In this document: positions 50,496 to 58,445 of the stretch, piece by piece
Layout of the letters: the number at the start of each line of letters is the position of its first letter
Position numbering within the stretch: the stretch's first letter is position 1
Assembly: GCA_044223665.1 (NCBI GenBank)
Contig: JBGALT010000002.1
Coordinates: forward strand, 62,001-126,000
Reading direction: 5' to 3'
DNA from: JBBSAT01 sp044223665
Lineage (GTDB): Bacteria > Myxococcota_A > Polyangia > Polyangiales > Sandaracinaceae
DNA: 64,000 nucleotides
The notes under the pieces: model-generated
Seen by the model: only the letters and a program-made list of their open reading frames with translations
Databases searched by the model: none
What the model was told of the DNA's origin: nothing
Position numbers and translations under genes: made by a program

Positions 50496-53400
50496 TCAGT
50501 GACAGCCGCGACGCCCGGTCGTGGACGTCGCGGCCCCACATCGGAGGCCGGCGTCACAGGAGCACGTCGTGAAGGCCACGACCGCGCCGCAAGCGGAGAA
50601 AGCCGTGTTGGGACCGCTCTGGCAGACACCCGCCGAACAGAGATTGCCTGCGTGCCCCGTGCAGGTCTGGACCGGCTGTTGCTGGTTGGAGCCGCTGCAG
50701 TCGTAGTCGAAGGTCGCTGGCGTGAGCGGTGCGCAGCCGCCGCAGACCGGCGGGCAGTTGCCGGGACCTTCGCAGTACCAGGAGCCGCTGCCGCACTCGA
50801 ACGGCGCAATCCCCGAGGTGCAGTACGGCGTGCCGAAGAAGAGCTGCTGCCCCGGGAAGACGTTCGGGTTGTTGTCGGCGCAGTCGTTGAGGAGGAAGCC
50901 GCCGGTGCAGCTCGCGCCCGGACGGCCGGCTCCGTCGCCGTCACCGTCCTCGTCGAGCGCCACCGTGCCGCCCGAAGAGCAGTTCGAGTCGATCCGGTCG
51001 CAGATCTCGGTCGCGCCGGGGTAGATGCCCGTCGCATCGTCGCGGCAGTCGTCGCGCACGAAGCCGCCGCTGCACGTGGCCGTCGTCGGCGCGTGGCCGT
51101 CCGAGTCCGCGTCCTCGTCGCTCGCCACCGCGCCGCCCGAGGAGCAGTCCGAATCGACGCGATCGCAGACCTCGGCCGCGCCCGGGTGGACGCCGCTGCT
51201 CAGGTCGTTGCAGTCGGTCGTGGTCGCGCCGGGCGCGCGGTTCGTGAAGGCGGGCGGGCAGAAGCCCACCGCCCCGCGCGTGGGATCGATGCAGCGGCTG
51301 GCCGGCGTCGACGTCGAGGGCGCGTAGGTGTCGCCGTCGCCATCGGAGTAGCACGTGACGCGCAGCATCTCGTCGACGAGCGTGTCGCAGTCCTCGTCGG
51401 CCGCCGTCATCGCGTCGCTGCAGATCTCGGTCGCCGCCGGGTTGATCGTGGAGATCGAGTCGTTGCAGTCGGACGTGGTCGCGCCGGGGGCGCGGTTGGT
51501 GAAGTTCACCGGGCAGCCGCCCACGGCCGTTCGTCCCGCCACCGGGCAGAGCGCCGAAGCCGCCGAGCCCGCGCGCGCGTACGTGTCGTTGTCGCCGTCC
51601 GCGTAGCAGGTGACGGTCAGTCCGTCGTCGACGGTGCCGTCGCAGTCTTCGTCCCGCCCGTCGCAGGTCTCGGTGACCGGCGCCACGCTGCAGGCGCCCC
51701 ACGCGCCGCTCGTGCACTGCTCGGTGCCGGTCATGCACACACCTGGCAGCGAGCACGCGCGCACCATTCCGTCGCCGCAAGCGCACAAGGACGTCGGGTT
51801 CGCCATCCCGTCGCAGTCCTCGTCGACCGCGGGCAGCGAGCAGTTCTCGGTCGCGCCCGGGTGGATCGCGGCGTTCGTCGGGTTGCAGTCGTAGACGCTC
51901 GCGGTCGGGGCGCGGTCCGTGTAGGTGATGGGACAGAAGCCGACCGTCGCGCGGCTCGCGTCGCGGCACTGCCGCGACGTCGTCGCACCACTCGCGGTGT
52001 ACAGGTCGCCGTCGGGATCCGGATAGCAGAGCACCGACACCGTCTCGTCGACGAGCGCGTCGCAGTCCTGATCGACGGTGTCGCAGATCTCGGTGGCCGC
52101 GGGCGAGCGCGACGGGTTCGCGTCGTCGCAGTCGGGCATCGCGGGCGCGCGGTTGGTCCAGCCGATCGGGCACAGGCCCGTCATCACCCGCGTCGCGTCC
52201 GAGCACTGCGACGTCAGCGCCGCGCCGGCGGCCGGGTACGTGTCGTTGTCCACGTCGAGGTAGCAGCCGACGGTGAGCATCTCGTCGGCCGTTCCATCGC
52301 AGTCGTCGTCGAACCCGTTGCACACCTCGACGCCCACGGGCGACGACGCATAGCGTGCGTCGTCGCAGTCGAGCGTGGCGCCCATGGGGACGCGCGTCGT
52401 GAAGCCGGTCGGACACCCGCCGTAGCCGCCGGACGCCGGGCAGAGCAGCGTGGCGGGCGCGCCTGCGACCGGGTAGCCGTCGAGGTCGCCGTCCGCGAAG
52501 CACGTCGTCTGGACTCCGTCGTCGACGGTGCCGTCGCAGTCCTCGTCGCGGCCGTCACACGTCTCGGTCACCGGCATGATCGAGCACATGCCCCACGTTC
52601 CGCCGGAGCACATCTCCATGCCGCTCGCGCACACGCCGCTCGCCACGCAGTTGCGCGACTCCGCGCCCGTGCACGAGCAACCGCTCGGCGGATCGTTGGG
52701 GACGCCATTGCAGTCGTCGTCCACCATCGCGGCGTCGCAGACGTCGGGCAGGCCCGGGTGGATCGACTCGACGGTGTCGTTGCAGTCCCCCGGGCGGTCG
52801 GCGAAGCTCGTCGGCGTGAAGCACGCCTGCATGTTCGTCGCGGCGTCGTCGACGCCGTAGCTGTCGCCGTCGACGTCTCGGTAGTACGTGTGGAGCACCC
52901 CTTCGTCGGTGTTGCCGTCGCAGTCGTCGTCGAGGCCGTCGCAGACCTCGGGCGACATCGGGTTCACGCCGGGGCGCGTGTCGTTGCAGTCGTCGCCGCA
53001 CGTGGACACGCCGGCCGAGTCGCGGTTGCAGCAGTTGGCGTCGGGCACGCCGTCGCCGTCGCCGTCACGGAAGCCGAACGTCGTCGGGTCGCAGTCCTCG
53101 TCGACGTCCATCGCGTCGCATGCCTCGGCATGTCCGGGGTAGCGGCGCGCGTCGCCGTCGTCGCAGTCGTCGCCGCCGCACGCGATCGCGCGCGCGCCGT
53201 CCGCGTCCATGTCGGGCGTGGAGCACGAGCAGTGGTCCGTCGCCTCGTCGCACATCGCGGCCGCGCAGGGCGCCGATCCACCGACGCAGCGTCCGCCAGC
53301 GCCGCACGTCTCGGCGCCGTTGCAGAAGACGTGGTCGTCACACGTGGCGTCGCTGGTGCAAGTCCCTGCGTCCGGCCCCACGTCGGCGCCCGCCTCGCCG

Positions 53401-53513
53401 CTCGCATCGGATCGCACGCCCGTGTCCAGCGCACCGTCGACGTCCACCACGGAATCTGCGGAACAACCCGCCACCAGGCCGAGCAGCACGACCAGACACC
53501 ACGAGCCCCTCAT
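50496..53513 (-). CDS. MopE-like Asp/Cys repeat lipoprotein (1005 aa)
   Basis: The signal ends in LVAGC with Cys17. The mature protein begins with TCDDHVFCNGAETCG and a Cys-rich turn, then has about eleven repeats of the form DCND-x8-P-x3-E-x-CDG-x-D-x-DCDG-x2-DE (for example EVCDGLDDDCDGNTDEG, ETCDGRDEDCDGTVDDG). Between them lie CYxDxDxDxY segments of the thrombospondin-3/EF-hand Ca-binding type. These putative metal-binding repeats (MopE of Methylococcus binds copper; similar ones are common in myxobacteria) suggest a calcium- or copper-loaded surface protein. The last 120 residues form a separate Cys-rich domain. Repeat count and spacing vary, indicating internal duplication. Confidence 0.85.
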   Translation of the reverse strand: MRGSWCLVVLLGLVAGCSADSVVDVDGALDTGVRSDASGEAGADVGPDAGTCTSDATCDDHVFCNGAETCGAGGRCVGGSAPCAAAMCDEATDHCSCSTPDMDADGARAIACGGDDCDDGDARRYPGHAEACDAMDVDEDCDPTTFGFRDGDGDGVPDANCCNRDSAGVSTCGDDCNDTRPGVNPMSPEVCDGLDDDCDGNTDEGVLHTYYRDVDGDSYGVDDAATNMQACFTPTSFADRPGDCNDTVESIHPGLPDVCDAAMVDDDCNGVPNDPPSGCSCTGAESRNCVASGVCASGMEMCSGGTWGMCSIMPVTETCDGRDEDCDGTVDDGVQTTCFADGDLDGYPVAGAPATLLCPASGGYGGCPTGFTTRVPMGATLDCDDARYASSPVGVEVCNGFDDDCDGTADEMLTVGCYLDVDNDTYPAAGAALTSQCSDATRVMTGLCPIGWTNRAPAMPDCDDANPSRSPAATEICDTVDQDCDALVDETVSVLCYPDPDGDLYTASGATTSRQCRDASRATVGFCPITYTDRAPTASVYDCNPTNAAIHPGATENCSLPAVDEDCDGMANPTSLCACGDGMVRACSLPGVCMTGTEQCTSGAWGACSVAPVTETCDGRDEDCDGTVDDGLTVTCYADGDNDTYARAGSAASALCPVAGRTAVGGCPVNFTNRAPGATTSDCNDSISTINPAATEICSDAMTAADEDCDTLVDEMLRVTCYSDGDGDTYAPSTSTPASRCIDPTRGAVGFCPPAFTNRAPGATTTDCNDLSSGVHPGAAEVCDRVDSDCSSGGAVASDEDADSDGHAPTTATCSGGFVRDDCRDDATGIYPGATEICDRIDSNCSSGGTVALDEDGDGDGAGRPGASCTGGFLLNDCADNNPNVFPGQQLFFGTPYCTSGIAPFECGSGSWYCEGPGNCPPVCGGCAPLTPATFDYDCSGSNQQQPVQTCTGHAGNLCSAGVCQSGPNTAFSACGAVVAFTTCSCDAGLRCGAATSTTGRRGCH

Positions 53514-53874
53514 GCCAGACCTCCCCAAACGAGAGGCGCGATCTTACCGCGGACGGCGCTCACTGCCATGTCGCTTCGCGCCAGCAGCGCGCGACGTACC
53601 GGCTCGATCTCGTGAGCGCATTCGCCACACGCTCGACTCGCCCTGACGAAGGGGCCGTGCTCCGCGCGGCGATGTGCGGCTCCCTCTCTCGCGGTAGCGG
53701 GCTGACCATTCATCACATCTCGGAGCCGACGAGCCGCGAGGGCGGTGGTCGCGGCGCAGTGGCCGCCGTCGGCTGATGGGGATGGGGCTCGACGCGCAGC
53801 AGCGTCAGCGCCAGACGGATGCCACCCAGCGCACAGCGGCGCTCGTCGGCGACGTCTCGCTGCCGCTCGCCTGT

Positions 53875-53891
53875 GCGGGGCTCTGCCCCGC
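53875..53891. repeat. REP-like hairpin, left arm
   Basis: GCGGGGC-TCT-GCCCCGC is a perfect 7-bp stem with a 3-nt loop, followed by CCCCGG. Its counterpart in the right arm is at 54694-54710. Confidence 0.75.
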
Positions 53892-53933
53892 CCCCGGCGC
53901 TGCCGCACACGCGCATCGAGGATGTGTGCCCCA

Positions 53934-54605
53934 TCAAGCGAGCGCGCTCGGAACGTGGCTCGGGTCGAGCAGCCCTCCGCGTCGCCATCCGACGCGCAGC
54001 AGCCACGTCCGTCGCAGTGGCGTGGCGCGCTCCGGCGTCGTCGGGCCACCGAGCCATCCGCCGAACGAGAGGGCGGACGAGAGCGGGTCGAGCCAGCCGA
54101 CGGTAGGCGGAGCGACGCGGTGCTTGCGCGCGTTGCACAGCACGTAGGCGAGCGCGTTGCGCACCTGACGCGGCGTGGACAGGACGCGATGGTGAAAGCG
54201 ATCGGCGAACACCTTCCCTCGTCGACCGAGCGTTCGATTCAGGGCGCGGGCGAGCCGGACGGCCAGGCCCTGCATCGCGCGAGCGAGCGCCCGCGCGTTC
54301 GTGGTCTCGACCATCAGGTGGACGTGATCGCTCTGCACCGAGTACTCGACGATGCGGCTGCCGAAGCGCTCGCTCGCCTTGCGCAGGCTCTCCAGCACCA
54401 CGAGGAAGCGCTTGCGCGTGCGGAGGTTCGCGACGCCCGCGAGGATCTTCATGGTGACGAGCACCGGCTCGGCTCCGCCGAGCGCGCCGCGCGACGAGTG
54501 CTTCACTCCCGCACGGGCGCCGCGCGGCTTGCGTCCCGCGCCGGCCCGCGCGCCGCCGTGAGCGCCGAAGTCGATGGTGATCTGGGTTGCCCGCCTACGT
54601 GCCAT
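53934..54605 (-). CDS. REP-associated tyrosine transposase (RAYT, Y1_Tnp superfamily)
   Basis: The 223-residue product is a TnpA_REP-type HUH enzyme. Its N-terminus is basic (RARAGVKHSSRGALGG), the HUH metal site is DHVHLMVE (His at about 93 and 95), and downstream is GKVFADRFHHRVLSTPRQVRNALAYVLCNARKH, with the likely catalytic Tyr at about 154. By family knowledge such single-copy transposases cleave and move REP/REPIN palindromes without mobilising their own gene. The start at 54605 (MARRRATQITIDFGAHGG) matches the family N-terminus better than an upstream ATG at 54809 inside the inverted repeat. The C-terminal 60 residues are variable. Confidence 0.85.
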   Translation of the reverse strand: MARRRATQITIDFGAHGGARAGAGRKPRGARAGVKHSSRGALGGAEPVLVTMKILAGVANLRTRKRFLVVLESLRKASERFGSRIVEYSVQSDHVHLMVETTNARALARAMQGLAVRLARALNRTLGRRGKVFADRFHHRVLSTPRQVRNALAYVLCNARKHRVAPPTVGWLDPLSSALSFGGWLGGPTTPERATPLRRTWLLRVGWRRGGLLDPSHVPSALA

Positions 54606-54693
54606 GCGATGGAGACGACGCGCGCGTGGGGGACTGACGCCCACGAAGTTGATTCGGCAGAGATCCTCGATGCCCGTGTGCGGCAGCCCGGGG

Positions 54694-54710
54694 GCGGGGC
54701 AGAGCCCCGC
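54694..54710. repeat. REP-like hairpin, right arm
   Basis: GCGGGGC-AGA-GCCCCGC, the inverted counterpart of the left-arm hairpin at 53875-53891; together they resemble a REPIN pair around the transposase gene. Confidence 0.75.
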
Positions 54711-54964
54711 ATAGGCGAGCGGGAGCGAGACGTAGCGGGCGAGCATCTCTGCGCAGCGCTGCGCTGGCGTCTTCGCCGCGATGCCGCTGCGCGCCGAGCC
54801 CACCTCCATCAGCCCACGGCCTCCCCTCGCGCGATCCCGAGCCTTCCTTCACGGTGTCCGGGCCGACATGCGATGAATGGTCAGGGTAGCGGGAAGGGTT
54901 GGGGAGAGAGACTGCGAAGCGCACGTTGGATCACGCCAGCGCGATCGCGCAGCGCATCCGGCCA

Positions 54965-56041
54965 TCACTCGTCTTCGCCGCCGCTCGTCGGCGCCGCGGG
55001 CGCTCCCTCGCTCGTCGGCGCAGCCGGCGCGGGCGGGATCAGCTCGGCGGGCGTCGCGTCGCGGCACGGATCGGGCGGCGCTGCGTGCAGCCAGGGTCGC
55101 GCTCCTTCGCGGCGCGAGACCATCCAGCCGTAGATCGCGTCGCCGAGGGCGCCGTGCTCGGGCTCGTGCAGCAGATCGTGCCGCATCTCGGCGCAGCGCC
55201 AGATCGTGCGATCGGGAGCGCCCGTGGCGCGCGCGATCAGGTCCTCGGAGCCCTCGGGCATCGTGACGAGATCGGCGTCGCCGTGCACGACGAGGATCGG
55301 CGCGTGGATCCCGTCCATCCAGCCGCGCGCGCGGCCGATCGCCGCCAGCAGCTCGGCCGCCGTGCGGGCCGGGCCGCTCTCGTGGTGCACGAGCGGATCA
55401 TTCTGGATCTCAGCCACGATCGCGGGGTCGCGCGAGAACTGGCTCTCGTCGAGCGAGAGCACGCCCGTGTACGGGAAGAGGACCGAGGTGAGGTCGAGGA
55501 AGGCGTGATCGACGTCCCCGACGTGGTGCCGCAGCGCCGGTGCGCTCAGGATCAGCCCGGCAATCTCCGGCTGGCGCATCTCCACCCAGAGCGTCGCGAT
55601 CGCGCCGCCCATGCTGTGCCCGAGCACGAACACCGGCCGGCCCGGCTCGCGCCGCCGCGCCTCGGCGGCGAGCGTGTCGAGGTCGGTGACGTAGTCGTCG
55701 AAGGCGTCGACCATCTGGCCGCGCCCATCCGAGCGACCGTGCCCGCGGTGATCGAGCGCGTAGACGGCGAAGCCGCGCTGGGCGAGCCCGGTCGCGAAGT
55801 CGTCGTAGCGCGCCGAGTGATCGCGCAGCCCGTGGACGATCACGAGGATCGCGCTCGCGCCCGTGCTCGGGCGCCACGAGCGACCGAAGAGCGAGAAGTC
55901 GCGCACGCCGCGGAACACCCACTCGTGCGTCTCGATCCCGTCACGCACGTCGTCGGCCACGTGGCCCTGCGGCGCGACCGAGAGATACGAAGAGCAGCCG
56001 GCCAGGGCGAGCGCGAGGGCAACCGAGGGCAATCGACGCAT
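54965..56041 (-). CDS. Lipoprotein alpha/beta hydrolase of the monoacylglycerol lipase type
   Basis: The 358-residue product has a lipobox, ALAGC (Cys16), followed by a serine hydrolase domain of the lysophospholipase/MGL class: VIVHGLRDHSARYDDFATGL, YALDHRGHGRSDG, the nucleophile elbow VFVLGHSMGGAIA, VVHGDADLVTMPEGS (Asp) and MRHDLLHEPEH (His). The C-terminal 45 residues are a Pro/Ala-rich tail with a near-repeat (PAAPTS twice). It is probably tethered to a membrane and acts on lysolipids or monoglycerides. A TATAAC box about 10 bp before the start (minus strand) may be its -10. Confidence 0.88.
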   Translation of the reverse strand: MRRLPSVALALALAGCSSYLSVAPQGHVADDVRDGIETHEWVFRGVRDFSLFGRSWRPSTGASAILVIVHGLRDHSARYDDFATGLAQRGFAVYALDHRGHGRSDGRGQMVDAFDDYVTDLDTLAAEARRREPGRPVFVLGHSMGGAIATLWVEMRQPEIAGLILSAPALRHHVGDVDHAFLDLTSVLFPYTGVLSLDESQFSRDPAIVAEIQNDPLVHHESGPARTAAELLAAIGRARGWMDGIHAPILVVHGDADLVTMPEGSEDLIARATGAPDRTIWRCAEMRHDLLHEPEHGALGDAIYGWMVSRREGARPWLHAAPPDPCRDATPAELIPPAPAAPTSEGAPAAPTSGGEDE

Positions 56042-56103
56042 GCGCGGCGCGTTATAAATGACCGATCACGATTCCGGGACAGAATCGGGAGCGGGCAGTT
56101 GGC

Positions 56104-56123
56104 GTCGCGACGGATGTCGCGAC
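56104..56123. repeat. Twin GTCGCGAC palindromes
   Basis: Two copies of the 8-bp palindrome GTCGCGAC lie 4 bp apart (56104-56111 and 56116-56123), 63-82 bp upstream of the lipase start. A dyad CGATTC-7-GAATCG is at 56069-56087. This could be a regulatory site for the lipase gene. Confidence 0.4.
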
Positions 56124-56187
56124 CGGCCGGTGGGTGAGGCCGACCGATTCACTCGGGCGGCCGAGGGAGGCCGGGGACGTCCTCCCT

Positions 56188-56208
56188 TCACGATTCGCAG
56201 AATCGTGA
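56188..56208. terminator. Hairpin downstream of the methyltransferase gene
   Basis: TCACGATTC (56188-56196) and GAATCGTGA (56200-56208) form a perfect 9-bp stem with the loop GCA, 26 bp beyond the stop of the gene at 56234. There is no T-run. It is likely a terminator or end-of-transcript structure. Confidence 0.5.
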
Positions 56209-56233
56209 CCGGCTATTTGGCGCGCGCTCGCCG

Positions 56234-56728
56234 TCAGAACACGCCGGGCACGAGTCGGAAGCGGACCTTCTCGCGATAGGCGCCGTACGCCGCGTCGGCG
56301 CCGAGCATCCGTTCCTCGACGAGGATGCGCGGCACGAGCACCGCGAGCACGAGCGCGGCGCCGCCGATCGCCGCGAGCACGCCGCGGCTCGCGCAGGCCG
56401 TGACCAGCATCCCGAGCTCGGCGAGGTAGATGGGATGCCGCACGAGCCGGTACGGGCCGCGCGCCACGATCTCGCGCCGCGCCGGCAGGATCGCGAACGA
56501 GCGCCCGAGGGTCGCGAGCGAGCCGAGCGCGAAGAGGCCGAACACGCCGTGCGCGATCACGAGCGCCATCGGCCAGGCGGGGAGCGCGAGCCGATACGCG
56601 ACGCCGCTCGCCAGCACCGAAGGCAGCGCCCGCACGAGATCGGCCGTCGCGGCACGCTCTTTCGCGTCGGTGCGCGCGACGAAGAGCGCTCCCACGACGA
56701 CGTTCACCGCCGAGAGCATGGCGCGCAC
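56234..56728 (-). CDS. Isoprenylcysteine/phospholipid methyltransferase-family membrane protein
   Basis: The C-terminal motif RGPYRLVRHPIYLAELGMLVTA and LVPRILVEERMLGADAAYGAYREKVRFRLVPGVF is typical of the ICMT/PEMT-like family, which binds SAM near the membrane face and methylates lipids or small molecules. Three hydrophobic helices are visible within the 164 residues. The family usually has 180-230 residues. The frame stays open upstream to about 56880 with no ATG, GTG or TTG start (only CTG), yet it encodes a further TM-like stretch (LDVCFGLTAIGWSVLG). The true start may therefore be a CTG near 56875, overlapping the small gene's stop; this is uncertain. Confidence 0.7.
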   Translation of the reverse strand: MRAMLSAVNVVVGALFVARTDAKERAATADLVRALPSVLASGVAYRLALPAWPMALVIAHGVFGLFALGSLATLGRSFAILPARREIVARGPYRLVRHPIYLAELGMLVTACASRGVLAAIGGAALVLAVLVPRILVEERMLGADAAYGAYREKVRFRLVPGVF

Positions 56729-56871
56729 GCCGAGCGGCAGGTCGTCGTCGTGGACGATGCCGAGGACGGACCAGCCGATCGCCGTCAGGCCGAAACAAAC
56801 GTCGAGGGCGCGATCCAGCGGATCACGCCCTCGAGGTCGGGTCGTCTCGACCGGGGTCTGGGCGGGCTCGA

Positions 56872-56970
56872 TCAGTAGAAGATCCGGCCCCAGCCGAAGA
56901 CGTAGGAGAGCACGTTCAGAAGCACCAGGACGCCGATGAAAGCGCCCACGCGGATCATGTTGCTGTTCAC
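56872..56970 (-). CDS. 32-residue single-TM protein
   Basis: The frame, too short for most ORF callers, reads VNSNMIRVGAFIGVLVLLNV then LSYVFGWGRIFY and stop. It has one clear TM helix and ends in a short aromatic tail (FGWGRIFY). The GTG has a GAGGGG Shine-Dalgarno six bases upstream, which is good support for translation. It sits immediately upstream of the methyltransferase frame, so the two may be coupled. Small proteins ending in NVLSYxFxWGxxxx are remembered from other Deltaproteobacteria, but this is from memory. The role is unknown, possibly as a small subunit or membrane regulator. Confidence 0.6.
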   Translation of the reverse strand: MNSNMIRVGAFIGVLVLLNVLSYVFGWGRIFY

Positions 56971-57049
56971 TGGATACCCCTCGTGGAGACCATGGGATAC
57001 GGGCCTGGGTCGCGATTCTCCCTCGGCGGAATGCCGATCTGCAACCGCC

Positions 57050-58387
57050 TCATTCCTCGCCGATCGGCAGCTTGCTCAGCGGCTTCTCGGCCGCGAGCCG
57101 CTTCACGCTCGAGAGGTGGTGAAGCAGTAGATCTCGGTTGTCGGTGACCGAGAGCGACTGCATCTCGAGCGCGCCGATGCGGTCCTCCGGGGTGAAGGCC
57201 GGATCCTCGACCTTCTCCATGGAGAGCTTGTCGGGGCCGTACGTCATGTGCTCGGCCTTCGTGGAGAGGATCGTGTAGTCGTCGCCTCGACGCAGCTCGA
57301 GCTTCACCTGGCCGGTGATGGACGGCGCGACCCAGCGCGTGAGCGCGTCCTTGAGCATCATCGACTCGGGGTCGAACCACTTGCCTTCGTAGAGGAGGCG
57401 CCCGAGGCGGCGGCCGAGCGTCACGTACTGATCGGTGGTCGACTCGTTGTGGATGGCCGAGAGGAGGCGCTCGTAGGCGATGTGCAGGAGCGCCATGCCG
57501 GGCGCCTCGTAGATGCCTCGGCTCTTGGCGTCGATCACGCGGTTCTCGATCTGGTCGCTCATGCCGAGGCCGTGGCGGCCGCCGATGCGATTGCACTCGA
57601 GGAAGAGCGCGAGAAGGCCGCCGTGGTCCTTGCCGTTCACGGCGACGGGCAGGCCCTGCGCGAATTCGATCGTCACGTGCTCCGGCTCGATCTCGACGCC
57701 CTTCTTCCAGTGCGCGACGCCCATGATCGGCTCGACGATCTGCATGGACACGTCGAGGCGCTCGAGGTCCTTCGCCTCGTGCGTCGCGCCGAGCACGTTC
57801 GCGTCGGTCGAGTACGCCTTCTCGGTGCCCATCTTGTACGGCAGGCCCACCTTCGCGAGGTACTCGCTCATCTCCTTGCGGCCGCCGAACGCGCTCACGA
57901 AGGCCTGGTCGAGCCAGGGCTTGTAGATGCGCAGCGCGGGGTTCACGAGGATGCCGTAGCGATAGAAGCGCTGGATGTCGTTGCCCTTGTGGGTCGAGCC
58001 GTCGCCGAACACGTCGACGCCGTCGTCCTTCATCGCGCGCACGATCGCGGTCGCCGTGACGGCGCGGCCGAGGGGCGTCGTGTTGAAGTACTTCTTGCCG
58101 CCGACGCCGAGGTGGAAGGCGCCGCACTGGATGGCGACGAGGCCCTCGCGGACCATGGCCTCGCGGCAGTCGATGATGCGGGCGACCTTCGCGCCGTGCT
58201 CGAGCGCGATCGGTGGGATCTCGTTCGGGTCCTTCTCGTCCGGCTGCGCGAGGTCGGCCGTGTAGGCGTAGACGTCGACGCCCTGGCGGCTCATCCAGGC
58301 GACGGCGCAGCGCGTGTCGAGGCCGCCGGAGAAGGCGATGCCGATCTTGGTGCCCTTGGAGGGAAGCTGACGGTAGATGCGCGACAT
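57050..58387 (-). CDS. argG: Argininosuccinate synthase
   Basis: The 445-residue product is a full-length ArgG of the long E. coli-like class: P-loop IGIAFSGGLDTRCAVAWMS (the usual Ser after GGLDT is Arg here), TADLAQPDEKDPNEIPPIAL, FHLGVGGKKYFNTTPLGRAVTATAIVRAM, FGDGSTHKGNDIQRFYRYG and ENRVIDAKSRGIYEAPGMALL. It joins citrulline and aspartate with ATP to give argininosuccinate, in arginine synthesis. The start at 58387 gives the usual N-terminus; the in-frame ATG 21 bp upstream is less likely. argH is not in the window. Confidence 0.96.
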   Translation of the reverse strand: MSRIYRQLPSKGTKIGIAFSGGLDTRCAVAWMSRQGVDVYAYTADLAQPDEKDPNEIPPIALEHGAKVARIIDCREAMVREGLVAIQCGAFHLGVGGKKYFNTTPLGRAVTATAIVRAMKDDGVDVFGDGSTHKGNDIQRFYRYGILVNPALRIYKPWLDQAFVSAFGGRKEMSEYLAKVGLPYKMGTEKAYSTDANVLGATHEAKDLERLDVSMQIVEPIMGVAHWKKGVEIEPEHVTIEFAQGLPVAVNGKDHGGLLALFLECNRIGGRHGLGMSDQIENRVIDAKSRGIYEAPGMALLHIAYERLLSAIHNESTTDQYVTLGRRLGRLLYEGKWFDPESMMLKDALTRWVAPSITGQVKLELRRGDDYTILSTKAEHMTYGPDKLSMEKVEDPAFTPEDRIGALEMQSLSVTDNRDLLLHHLSSVKRLAAEKPLSKLPIGEE

Positions 58388-58445
58388 GGTCGGGCGCGTG
58401 TATGCCACGAAACGCGCGCGAATCGAGCAGCGATCGCGTGCCGTC

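Larger units (their letters stand above)
53702..54884. mobile_element. RAYT (TnpA_REP-like) element with long inverted repeats
   Basis: The unit starts with CTGACCATTCATC (53702-53714) and ends with its exact reverse complement GATGAATGGTCAG (54872-54884). The outer 230-250 bp on each side are imperfect inverted repeats of each other, containing a hairpin core that is conserved at both ends. The transposase gene lies between them. Single-copy RAYT genes flanked by REP-type hairpins are the expected layout, but arms this long are unusual. Confidence 0.8.

Noticed and set aside
50499..53615. A 1038-codon open frame on the + strand opposite the MopE-like gene
   Set aside because: It is the antisense reading of a repeat protein whose minus-strand frame has a lipobox and eleven recognisable metal-binding repeats; the + frame is low-complexity Arg/Ala/Val with no domain.
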